Shown: positions 46,601 to 57,540 of the stretch, one piece after another
How the letters are laid out: every line of letters begins with the position of its first letter
Position numbering within the stretch: the first letter of the stretch is position 1
From: Delphinus delphis
Taxonomy: Eukaryota; Chordata; Mammalia; Artiodactyla; Delphinidae
Assembly: GCF_949987515.2 (NCBI RefSeq)
Contig: NC_082684.1
Location: forward strand, 51,116,006 to 51,180,005
DNA length: 64,000 bases
Reading direction: 5' to 3'
Made by a program: the position numbers and the translations under genes
The notes under the pieces: generated by a model
Told to the model about the DNA's origin: nothing
The model's input: the letters and a program-made list of their open reading frames with translations, nothing else
Databases searched by the model: none

Positions 46601-47739
46601 AAGAAACTGAGGCCCAGACCCTTGGCAGCAGTCCCGGACCAGGGCTTCAGGAGATTCCCAGTCTATGTTGTTCTCAGCACAGCTCTTGTCTACAGAACTG
46701 GGTGGATTTTTCTCTTGTATGGCCATTTAATAATTGTGAAGTTTAATTCTTCAAGGATCTTGAAAATACCTCTTCAATGCCACTTCTTCTCTGTTCTCAC
46801 TCTTCAGGGATAAGATCATCTTTTTCTTTTCACTTGTATCCCTCCGAACCCTAAGTCCTCACGGACCAACTGTTGTGAGCTAAACTGGTGGAAAGTTTCC
46901 TGAAGGTGTCTGTCCTTCTGTGAGACCACAAGCTTTGGAGGAGAGGACAAACCTTTGCTGAGTGCTGACCATGGCTGAGCGCTGACCCTGGGAATAGGTT
47001 TTTTTCTTCCACTTCCCATTTCTGGTGCACTTGTAGCTCAAATTTCTGGTTAAAATGGATTTTTGAGTGTTGTCTGATTTATATATCTCTACTGAGAGGA
47101 CGGGCACTCTCCTTTCTCCTCCTCCCAGAATGTTTGGATTTCATCTGCTGTCTGCCTTCTAGATTGGATAAATATCCAAGGTGGTCATTAGATTAGAATC
47201 CCCTATGTCCTCACTCTGACATTTAAACTTTATGGAATGAAAAGTCGCCTAAGATTTTGGAAATGTGTCATGTTTCAGCTGATGTGGCTAGGAAGTACCT
47301 ATTTTATGTATTTTCCTGTAGAAAAGTCATTTTTTCCCCCTGTTGAACCAGGAGACAAATCGGTGGAGCTTGCATTTAAAACTTTTAGTAGGTAATCACT
47401 ACCATTTCATATTTAACACACAACCACAGGGCGCCTGGCACTGCCATGCTGCTGTAAAGAAAGGGCCCTTTACAATTGGACCTAAAATATACTTAGCCAA
47501 ATTACTGGAGTATAACAGCGCCCATCTGTGTGGTATTAGAGCACTTTAAAGTGGCCCAAGTTCTGATTTGTTTGCCTTGTTAAAAAAGCACAGAATGGTT
47601 TTTACCCTGAGAAGGTGAAAGGGGCAGGATTTGAGTCACTCACAAATGATTTCCAGGATCCATTTCAGAAGAGAACCCCGTTTAGACTTCACACCCCAAT
47701 TAACACTCCGAGACCCGTACATTTCCATTGTTACTTTAG
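46601..47739. other. No recognised feature
   Basis: No repeats or exons recognised. Confidence 0.5.
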
Positions 47740-47905
47740 AAACGTCTCCTAAATGCCCCTTCTTCTCTGTTCCCACTGCTTTCCCCTTCTAAGCCTTCTT
47801 ACCAAAACGGCTGCCAGAACCCTCCAATTGCCTTTTCTGATGCCAGCCCCATTCTCCATTCTGTGTAGCATCTCCCTGTCACATTGATCTCTCTTAAACA
47901 CCTCA
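47740..47905 (+). mobile_element. L2 fragment
   Basis: Pieces such as accaaaacggctgccagaac and gcatctccctgtcacattga resemble L2. Diverged. Confidence 0.45.
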
Positions 47906-48139
47906 TTTATCACATCAGTGACAGTGGTTTCTTAGAGAAAGTCAAAATTTTCGGCCTGCTAAAATGGACAAACGTGGCCACTTTCCCTATTCTCAGAGTC
48001 AGGGCTTTGTGAGTCTGGTGCATCTTGCTTCCTTCCCAGCAACTCTTGCTGCCTGGTGAACTGGGAGGGGATAATAAAGCAAGAGGTTGAGTTAATGACC
48101 TTTCCCTAAAATCTATTAGACCTCTACACATTGCCTCCC

Positions 48140-48260
48140 TAAGGGAATTTAGAAATCATCTTTCCCCACGTCTTTCCAGTTCACAAATGAGTGAGCTGAA
48201 CTCCAGAGCCTGTAGGCACTTGCCCAAGTTCATCTAGCTTTTAATGGCAGGATGTCTTGA
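48140..48260 (-). mobile_element. MIR fragment
   Basis: Antisense MIR-like: gttcacaaatgagtgagctg, then acttgcccaagttcatctag. Confidence 0.6.
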
Positions 48261-48269
48261 CCCCAAATC

Positions 48270-48410
48270 TATCATTTCTCCTCTTATTACTCTTCTGGGC
48301 TCTAAAGGCCCTCCATGACCTGATCTCCGGCTGATCTTTGGTTCTTACAACTCTCCAACTCCACCTGCTGTCCTGATCAAGGCAGATTTTTAACTGTGGT
48401 GTGAAAGTGA
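48270..48410 (+). mobile_element. L2 fragment
   Basis: The phrase aaaggccctccatgacctga is a hallmark of L2. Possibly the continuation of the fragment at 47740, with the MIR between them. Confidence 0.6.
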
Positions 48411-48779
48411 AAATCCTGTGTCTGTGACTATGTTCTTAGCTTTTCTTTTGCCTGCAATACTAGTCCCTCTTCCTTTTAATGGTCTTTAAGTTTTAAGTGT
48501 GGATTTTATAACCAGATATTGAATCATCTGCAACGTGAGTGATCATGGGCAAGGTAGTGTGTTTGTTTCCTCATAGGATGATTGGATTAACTGAAGCAAA
48601 GTGAGAAATGGAGTTGTTTAGCTCTGGACACGTAGTAGGACATCAAACGAGGTCTGTTTCTTGCCTTTATTCCCATCTCAGTGTCCACACAGTCCTGGCG
48701 CCTTTTTTGACCATCTTCTCTCTCACCTTCTGAGGATTTCCACAGTCTCTCAGATCAGCCCACAGTTATATTTTCTGAT

Positions 48780-49080
48780 GTTTGCTCTTTGTGGTAATTA
48801 TTAGTATTGTGTACAGTTTATTCCCCCTTCCCTGTAAGGGGGTTATCCATCTCTACCTCATTGCTGTTGGGCTTGATCATGTGACTTGCTTTGGCCAATG
48901 GAATGTGAGCACATGTGACAAGTACCATGTTCTCCTTAGAGAAACTGTGTTTCTGCTAGCTCTTTCTCTCATCCCCGCTGCCACAAGACTGGTTTGTTGC
49001 ACACAGGAGTAGCTTGAGTCCTAGAATGAGAAAACATGTGATGCTGCAGGAGTTGACTTAAAACGTGAGCACAAAATAAA
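48780..49080. mobile_element. Possible MLT1-like LTR fragment
   Basis: gatcatgtgacttgctttgg followed by ccaatggaatgtgagcacat is a phrase found in old mammalian LTRs. No ends found. Confidence 0.35.
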
Positions 49081-49538
49081 TGTTTGTTGTGTGTCTAGGA
49101 GATTGATGAGATTGTCACCACAGAAGATTTTCTAATCAATTCCTGTTTCCCTGTGGGAGTTCTGTTTCCCAAAGTAGAGTTAAACTTCTTTAGTTCATTA
49201 ATGCAGGTGTTCAAGAAATTTAACGGATTTTATTTCTATAATAATTCTGTCTCTAAGCCTCTATGCTGCTGGGTAAGTAAAAAACCCAAACAATTTAATC
49301 CTTTCTTGGAATCCCCTCTCTGCAAACACATCCCTAGGATTGTGCTACAGTTATTATAGGGCCCCAAGCCCAGGGGTAGTGGGTTTTGTTCAGATGGCCA
49401 TCATCCCTGTGGATGTGACTCCTTGGCCATGCTTGGGACGTGGGAATCTTCAGCGGGGCTACCTAAGATCCAGATGCAACCCATGAACCACTCCTGTCTT
49501 TCTGGATCCCTAGGAGTGTTGCCAGTAAGCAAGGCTTA
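49081..49538. other. No recognised feature
   Basis: Short single-copy-looking stretch between an old repeat and the SINE target duplication. Confidence 0.5.
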
Positions 49539-49554
49539 GGTTCCCTCTGTTCTT

Positions 49555-49889
49555 TTTTTAAATATTCATGTCTGGGTCCAAACACTGGAGATTTTTTTTA
49601 AATTAATTAATTTAATTTTGGCTGCGTTGAGTCTTCATTGCTGGTCGTGGGCTTTCTCTAGTTATGAAGAGCAGGGACTACTCTTCGTTGCAGTGTGTGG
49701 GCTTCTCACTGCGGTGGCTTCTCTTGCTGCAGAGCATGGGCTCCTGTAGTTGCAGCACGCAGGCTCAGTAGTTGTGGTGCGCGGGCTTAGTTGCTCCACA
49801 GCATGTGGGATCTTCCCGGACCAGGGATTGAACCCATGTCCCCTGCATTGGCAGGCAGATTCTTAACCACTGCACCACCAGGGAAGTCC
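49555..49889 (-). mobile_element. Long CHR-family SINE with apparent 3' transduction
   Basis: SINE body at 49600-49889 in antisense (ends accaccagggaagtcc). The TSD is ggttccctctgttctt at 49539-49554 and ggtcccctctgttctt at 49890-49905, one mismatch in 16. Between the SINE's own poly(A) (T8 at 49592-49599) and the left duplication lie 32 bases that are not SINE (49560-49591) and then a second poly(T) (49553-49559). Confidence 0.9.
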
Positions 49890-50214
49890 GGTCCCCTCTG
49901 TTCTTGAGACACATCAACCCTCTCCTTCTCTTCTCTCTCCCCCTAATCCAGAAGCACATCTTTCTAATCTTGGGGAAATCCTTCCTCTTTCAAAATTTTG
50001 GAAGAAACTCTGTCTTTGCTCTCAGATTTTCTTCCCATAAAAATCGCAAACCCTTGTAAGCTTCTGTTTCCTGGCTGTGAGCCTACCTGCCCTGAGGCAA
50101 GGAGCATAGGGCTGACTGTACCTATTTGACTGCAGTGGAAGGAAAAGGGTAAAGTCAGGGACAAAAATAAATTAGTATTTCAAATTATTATGTAGCCACA
50201 TTTCCCATTTAGGG

Positions 50215-50399
50215 CAGGGTTTCTCAACCTCAGTACTACTGATACTTGCAGCTGGATAAACCTTTGTGTGGTGACTCTCCTGTGCACTGTAGATGCCAGT
50301 AGCAATTCCCACCACCTTCACTGCTGTGACAACCCAAAATGTCTCTAGACATTGCTAAATATTCTGGGGGGCAAAACTGTACTCAGTTGATAACCACTG
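50215..50399 (-). mobile_element. MER5A (hAT-Charlie) element
   Basis: Complete-length non-autonomous DNA transposon in reverse: starts cagggtttctcaacctcag, contains gatgccagtagcaattccca and caaaatgtctctagacattg, and ends gataaccactg. The terminal inverted repeats are visible. Flanking 8-mers atttaggg and atttgatg are only partly alike. Confidence 0.92.
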
Positions 50400-52080
50400 A
50401 TTTGATGTATGAACTGAGTTATAACCTTTGCTTTCCCCAAGACTTAGCAGAGTATTTAACCCATAAGGAGGTACTCAACAGATATTTTCTGATTGAAGGA
50501 ATTAAAGTAGTGCGTTTTATTTCTATTTTGGCTGGGGGGCTGTAGTTCATTTTAAATGGGGAAGGGAAGGAAAACAAATGAATTTGTCTTAAAAACATTT
50601 CCTTTTCCCTGCCCTTTTGCAGGTATGCAATCTCTATGGGTGAATGCTCAAACTAATTATTGTTACTGAGGGATTCTAATGAAATGCTGAATTCAGTCAC
50701 TCAACCAGTGTGGTAATTAACAAAAAGTTGCTTGGGGAAGAACATTTATGAAAAGGAACTACAAAATAAATACTTTACAAACCAAAGAATAGAATTCCTG
50801 GGGAAGCGTGAGTCAATCATAGGGCTCTGCCAACATCACAGTCCCAGAGTTTGCTGCTTGAGGGATTTGTGAGAGTGAAGGATGAAAAGGTGAATTGAAA
50901 TCCCACGTGCAAATAAAGCTGTATACGCTGTTGTGGCTCCCGTGCGTCTGAAGACCTTTTAAAATGACCGGAGTATTAGCAGGGTGAGGATTCCATATTG
51001 GGCAAGAGAAGAGATTCTATATTCTTTGAATAGGAGAGTTGAGTCTTGGATGTGTGTGTATGTCAGAGTTGAGGAAGGCATTACAGAAAAATTGTTATTT
51101 ATGTTTTATAGGAAATTAATCCCACCTCTTGTCTTGGACACAACAGCAACCCAATTATGAAAGGCAGAAAGACTAGTGAGGGATTAGCATTACTCATGTT
51201 CTGTGCTGCTTATCGCCTGGTTATAGTGAACGAGGTGCTTTTATCTTCAGGCACACAACAGATCGTCTGTCATCCCGGATTTCTGGAAATTTATATATGC
51301 AAACACTTGGCAGAGCTGGGATCTTTGCAACCTTTCTTAATAATAACAGACTGCCATTCAGCGCCTGGGGTACAATTTAGTGGGTACATCTCATTTTGGC
51401 ATGTGTGTGAAAAGGAAAACCTCGCGTGGTAGGATTACTTTACCAATATGATATTTCAGAAATTGCTGAGATTTAAATTACCATGGGGCTGTATTATTAA
51501 AGTGAGAGATTTATTCAGTTTACACTATAAATCCCTGGAGGGATAAATGTGCTTATATTATAGGTAAAATCAGAAAGGTAAATAGCAAGTGTGGACACGA
51601 TTTTCTTTTATGTAGTATTTTAGTTGTATGATGATTTTTTTTTAAGGACAAGAACAGATGGAGGAGGGTGTAATCAGAATGTGAAAAATTAGGCTCAGAG
51701 GGAACCAAGACTTTGAAAAGAAGTTTATTTTTTAGATACTAAGCTATAACTACTGACCTTAGAATAGCCTGTTTTTTTAAGTAAAACATTTTTTAAAAAG
51801 ACTGTACCAAGTGTGTTATGATTTCTCCTCCTTTCCAACTCTCACTGCCAACTCTAAGAGTTTTCAGACTTACCTGTCCTAGACTTATCTTTCTCACCAC
51901 CCTGAAAGCATCCCTTACTTTCTCTTTCCTAGTTGTATCCATCACTTTCTAGAGATCAACCCCCAGACTCCCCTTGTTCCCAAGTCTTCCTTAATTTACA
52001 CTAATCAGATACTGATGACTTTCTTGCTGGTGTGGCCTCCATACTTAATTTCAGAATTTTCTCCTGGAAGAGGGTTATAT
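50400..52080. other. Mostly unassigned, possible conserved segment
   Basis: No repeats recognised. Around 51150-51560 balanced composition and TAATTA/ATTA-rich words look like conserved non-coding DNA, but there is no proof. The open frame at 51157-51432 has no recognisable domain. Confidence 0.4.
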
Positions 52081-52378
52081 CAGTGTATTTCAAAATGTGT
52101 TGTAGGGAATAACGCTTTATGGGATGTTAATGTTCATAGGCGTCACATGACAAAAGGTGCCCATGTTGAAATAAGTTGGAAATCCTGTGTAGACAAAGTT
52201 TTGTCCCCTTATCCCCCGACTTCCTCACCAGAACTTCTCGGTGATGTGAATCTCCAAGATGGGAAAATAATACATGGCATTTCCACACATTGCTCATAGA
52301 TTTTTTTTCTTGTAACAACTATTAACATCCCACAGAATTAGCATTCCATAGAACAGAATTGCCTTTGGGAATGCTAAG
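52081..52378. mobile_element. hAT-like non-autonomous DNA transposon fragment
   Basis: Imperfect terminal inverted repeats: left cagtgtatttcaaaatgtgt with ttatgggatgttaatg, right ttaacatcccacagaatt ... ccatagaacagaattg ... tttgggaatgctaag. The two ends align as reverse complements over roughly 50 bp. The family name is unsure. Confidence 0.6.
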
Positions 52379-55253
52379 TTAGACTCTATGACTAGATGGT
52401 GCTAACTGTGCACATACTGGGATGAAGGGGGGCAACTGAGTTCAGAGGTGGAGAATACAAGCGTTAGTTGGAAGTCAGTAGGGGAGCACTTCTACGGAGG
52501 TACCAGCCACGGGAGATCCAGACCAAATGGTCCATAAATCTGACCCAGTTCCAGGTAGGCACTGAGAATCTAGAGGGCAGGGTGACACAACCAGGGGCTT
52601 GTGGAACAGAGAAATGGCTTTGAAAGTGCTGTGCTAAAATTGTCAGAAAGTCAAGAAGGGAAAGAAATGGAAATGAGCATGAATATTCATAAATGCATAA
52701 ATTCATCAGATATTTACTATGTATTAGAGCTAGGGTTTGTAGGAATGAAGTCACCAAGTAGAGAGCCTCCCAGCTAGCTTGTTGTTCAGATGGAGTGGAG
52801 AGGAAGAAGAATGGAGAAAACCAGATACTCAAGACATCTGTGCAGGTGTTCAAAAGTGTGGGTGGGGGTGGTCTGCAGAGGTGGACTGCCCAGGAGCACA
52901 TTGGCACTTCTGCCTTGGGGCCAGGGGCATTCTCTGTAATTTCCAAACCCCATTACATAGAAGGACATGGGTGGTTAACATACAGCTTGGTGACTTAGTA
53001 AGAGCACAACCAGGTGGAGTCAGCCAGGGGCTGACACAGCTATCCATGCCAGGATGGAAACAGAGAGCAAACTCCTTCCTCCTAATGACTTGGGTTTCAA
53101 GAGCAGAGAGCCCCATTGTAGGAGGTGAACTCCCCTTCCAATTTCCTCTTGTTTGAGAAGCACCTATCACATTTCTACAACCATTTGTCTCTTTTATCTC
53201 CTTCTTGAATTAACTCCCACTCACATTCTTTTATTTCCAATCACTGTTCAAAGACAGGCATATTGAAGTAGGTAAAAAAAAAATTAGGCAATGTGAGCCC
53301 TCTGGAACAGTTCCTTATTCTTCCTGCCAAGAATGTCCTATGTCCACAGCAGGATGTTCAGTTAGCAAATCCATGAATCAGGATTTTAATTATACATTTA
53401 TCTGGAAGGAAAGTGCTAGCTTCACTTCTACCCTATACTTTACTTGTGGGAGTCACAGCGTGACATTGACTGAACCTGGGTCCCTGTAAAGAAATGTGAG
53501 ATGGTGAAATGCAAAAGTGTTGGTGGAAATTCTTTATTTTTGTTCACGGTCGTTTCTGTATTTAGCAAGTAGCAAGAATTCTTGGTTGTATGAAAAAAAT
53601 TAGAATTGGCTCTAGAAGGTTAAGAAGTATCCTAATTAAGAAATTTGCTAATTGTTATTCCCTGCTGTGTCTATAGACATATTTGGTTTTAAGTCATGAC
53701 TAAGCATCTGAATGGTTTCCTTACTTGAACGTGTTCTCTGTTGTTATCCTGCCTTCCCAGCTGAATGATATGCTCTTTATGGCTGGGGGTGTTCTTCCTT
53801 CTTCCCCTATTCCTCCTCTTCCTCTTTCTCTCTGCTCCCTCCTCGGCCCCCTCCTTCCTTCCTGATGCTTCTTCTTTCCACGGCAGCTCTTGAACCTAGA
53901 GGCCCCCAAATGCTCATTGAGTGCCTTCCATTAATATCTATAAGGGAAAATTTCTTTCATCGCCCCTATGGTTAGATACACCCTAACCTGAGTAGGAGGG
54001 TTGGTAAAAGGACTAGATATTGGGGTAACCAGGTCCATCCTCTCTGAAGGCTGTGGCCCACACTGTCAAGAGTAAGAAAAGAGAAACACCATTTGTCAGA
54101 CAGGAACTTAGGAGATTTTGTTGACCACATGAGCTCAATCAACTCTCAGAAGCTAGAGGCAGTTCAGAGACAGAAAGATCTAAGCACCAGACTTAGAGTA
54201 ATTCCCCAGATCCTTTCTAAAAGCCAACAGATCCATCCTTCTCATGAAATTGCTGGACTATATTCACCGTCCAGACCTTCGTTGTATATATGGCAACCCT
54301 GACCCTTGGTCCTTTGAGGTCTAATCTTGTTTTTAAAGAGTCTGAAACCATGATCAGACTCCTTGGCTCCCCATGCCAAATCTAAAAAGTATTAAATTAT
54401 TGATTTTATATATCAGATGGGGGACACTTATATTCTTTTCCTTTTCCCCCTTATCCCTGTTGACAGAGGGAATTTAACTGGGCTCAAGCTTTACAGGCAT
54501 ATTTGACCTAGGGAAGAAAAGGAACAAAGGAAAGCCATTAAGGGATGTCTGGTCACTCCAAGTCATCTGCCTGAAGTTGTTCCCTAGCAGTGAATGGGAA
54601 GAAGACCAAAGAGTGAACATTTTCTGCCCCCTCTGGGTTCACTGCTAATTTATCTTAACATGACGTGTAATAACACACGTCTACAGTGGCTAACCATATA
54701 CAAGACAGAAGAGAATTTGTGGGCCAGTGAGGAATGAGAACTATCTCTTAAAAAGTGTGAGTCTGAGGTGTTTAAACAGGAAATAGAAAAAAGATGTAGG
54801 AATCATAATGTAGTTCTCCTAGATGCAGTACTGGGCTAAGATTTAATCAAGACATTGTGAATTTTTCGGATATTTCTGCTAAAGACTATTCAACTTAGGC
54901 TTACAGGAATAAATACTAAGAAGGATAAAGAGAGCTTTAGAGTTGGCTGAAGAGCTTATCTTTAATTTTTTCCCCTTGTGTACCTCTAAAGAATTTTGAA
55001 AAACAAAATATTCCTTCCCACATTTTTAAGTTAACTTCTAAAAATTTTAACATAAATTTGAGTAAATGAAAAAAATGTACTGTACCACCTGTGAATGTGG
55101 ACTTTTCAAAATAAGACTGTTACATTCTTCTTATTTTATTTTACTGCATTTCCCTTTGACTCTCTGAGTCTAAAGACCATAGCAATTTACATTGAAGTTG
55201 GATTTATCTTATGTATTTCTCTCACCGTAAGTCTCAAAGTGTTAACATTTTTT
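52379..55253. other. No recognised gene
   Basis: About 2.9 kb. A CT-rich low-complexity patch lies at about 53790-53880. Open frames of 160 (minus, 52464-52946), 125 and 106 codons overlap on both strands at 52.5-53.2 kb without recognisable domains, so I treat them as chance. Confidence 0.5.
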
Positions 55254-55274
55254 CTGTGTAGAGTTATTATTATT

Positions 55275-55393
55275 GTTATTATTTTTGGCTGTGCTGCGCA
55301 GCACGTGGGATTGTAGTTTCCCGACCAGGGATCGAACCAGAGATCCCTGCATTGGAAGCGTAGAGTTGTAACTGCGGGGCCGCCAGGGAAGTC
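55275..55393 (-). mobile_element. Short tRNA-derived SINE
   Basis: Antisense copy of the older ~115-bp type: atttttggctgtgctgcgca, then gaccagggatcgaacca, ending gccgccagggaagtcc. Flanks share a gttattatta motif (around 55261-55274 and 55402-55412), suggesting a decayed duplication. Confidence 0.85.
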
Positions 55394-55449
55394 CTGTACA
55401 GGGTTATTATTACAGGTTGGGATAATTATTAAATAAAAAATTAATTGGA

Positions 55450-55659
55450 GGGCTTCCCTGGTGGTGCAGTGGTTGAGAGTCCGCTTGCCGATGCAGGGGA
55501 CACGGGTTCGTGCCCCGGTCCGGGAAGATCTCACGTGCCGCGGAGCGGCTGGGCCCGTGAGCCATGGCCGCTGAGCCTGCGCGTCCGGAGCCTGTGCTCC
55601 GCAACGGGAGAGGCCGCAACAGTGAGAGGCCCAGGTATCGCAAAAAAAAAAAAAAAAAA
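55450..55659 (+). mobile_element. CHR-type SINE
   Basis: Full young copy, gggcttccctggtggtgca to a poly(A) of about 17. A perfect 15-bp duplication, aaaaaattaattgga, at 55435-55449 and 55654-55668, overlapping the tail. Confidence 0.96.
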
Positions 55660-55668
55660 TTAATTGGA

Positions 55669-57324
55669 AATGCATCACGTAATGAGACAGAAATTTAAAA
55701 AATTAGTTCTTGTATCTGTGGATGAATTTTGCTAGAATGAAACAGAGTTAACATCAGTATAAAATCTGTTTTCATTTTTTATATTTGTAAGCATTTGAAA
55801 CCTTGTTCATTAGAGAAGAAATGGAAAGCTGGTTATTTTTGTGTCAGTTGATTCTTTGGACTCCTTTCAAGTTAAATGCCAAAGAAAAATCAACTAGTGC
55901 TCTTTCATTAGAATAGGGGAAAAAAGTTTTTATCAGTGAGTTGTTTGACTTGGTCTTTATTTAACAAGCTTAAAAACAGGAAGTTGGAAATCATCTGATT
56001 TATAAAAGGATACATAGCTCAGTTAGAGAGTGACTTTCTCAGCAGTGTTTTGAATTGTCTCTTTGTTGCCTGAGGTTTCTACATGGCAGGGCAATGCACT
56101 GTTGTGAGATCTAGCTCGGGAAGGTCTGCCTTTCTTTCATAGACTAGGAAAGGGCTCTCCTGAAAGGGGAGGAGGGAACGGAGAGTCAGCATGGTGCCCT
56201 GAGGACATTTGTTCTCAGGAAGATCACTTTTAGACCTTTGAGGATCCTGAAATGGGCTCCTCTAAGGACTGCCTGAGAGCTTAAGGGAAAGCTTTTGCAC
56301 ACTCCTACCCCAGTTAGAAGACCACTCACTTAGGAATGTGAATGAAAAATATTGCCTGCCGTATCAGTTAACAAAGAATGTTGTAGCCATCAAGCAACAC
56401 CACAGCCTCCCTCCCCCTCCCCCAAGGTGAGCCCTGCGGGAGCTCAGGATGGAAACATAATGCCCACCATAGGATCATCTGCCACTGTAGCCATCCCTGC
56501 ACTGTCCCCCCCCCACCCCCAAAGCTGTACTCTGAGGAAACTCATGAGAAAACACAGGTTACTGGCCCCAGATAGCTGAGGTGCATATCAAAGGAATGAT
56601 TTCAGTGAGCCCAGACTCTTGCATGTTCCCATACGTAGAAAAGCACTAAATTCCTTAACTTGAGATATCTGGTTTTCTTTTAACAGTGATCTTTTGATGT
56701 TCCAACTACCTGGTCTTTGTTGCAAAAACTCCTGTATATCCTGGCTCCCCACCTTGCCTCTTCTGAGCTGGCAGTCTCTCAGAGTAATCTGAGATGCTGT
56801 GTCCCGGGCTTAAGTCCTCAGATTTGTCCACTGAATTAAACATAACTTTCACCTTTTAGGTTGTGCATTTTTCTTAGTTGACAGGAACAATGTAGATATG
56901 CTTACACTATTGGAAATGGGCCCTTTTGGAATAAAATCTTAAGGATTTGGAGTTGTTTAACGTGTGAGAAATGCAAGAGAAGGGAAAGGAATATAAAAGG
57001 ATATAGTCCAGTGGGTAGTGAGCAGTTACTCTTCATTTTATTGAAAACATAATAAGAATCAATATAATGAATTTAGACCAGAGTCCAAAAGGGTTCTACC
57101 ATTGGGATGTATCATTAATCCTTTTTTCTTGAGAGATGTTTAAGAAAGTTATAATAATAAAATTTTCAAGCTTTGGGAGAATGCTAGTAACATATTTCCT
57201 TTGATCAAGGATGGTCCAGGATAAAAGGCACAAATAGAGTGAAAATTATTTTCAATAAATTTTACTTGATTTGACTGTATGGGGGAGGAGTTACTAATTG
57301 ATTATAGCAGTATATTGGGCTCTG
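55669..57324. other. No recognised feature
   Basis: About 1.65 kb, no recognised repeats. C-rich spots near 56406-56424 and 56506-56520. Confidence 0.5.
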
Positions 57325-57540
57325 TTTTCAGATAAAGTTCTGCTTTGGTCACTCACTAGCTGTGTAACCCTAGCAGATTTATTAATTGTCTCCAAGCCTT
57401 GGTTTCCTTATCTGTAAAGCAAGACCTACTTCATACGAGAGTGAGGATTAAATGAGATAATATGAAATAATTAAATGTAAACTGTTTTGCATGCTCCAGG
57501 CACATACTAAGTGCTCAGTAAACAATAACTAGTAGCCAAA
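57325..57540 (+). mobile_element. MIR SINE
   Basis: Sense MIR: cactagctgtgtaacccta, then ccttatctgtaaagcaaga, then gtgaggattaaatgagataa, ending ctaagtgctcagtaaaca. Confidence 0.92.

Noticed and set aside
52464..53170. Overlapping open frames of 106-160 codons on both strands
   Set aside because: They occupy the same DNA in several frames, have no recognisable domain and no splice signals I would trust.
55283..55300. GC-rich gctgtgctgcgcagcac run as a protein-binding site
   Set aside because: It is part of an antisense SINE body rather than a separate regulatory site.
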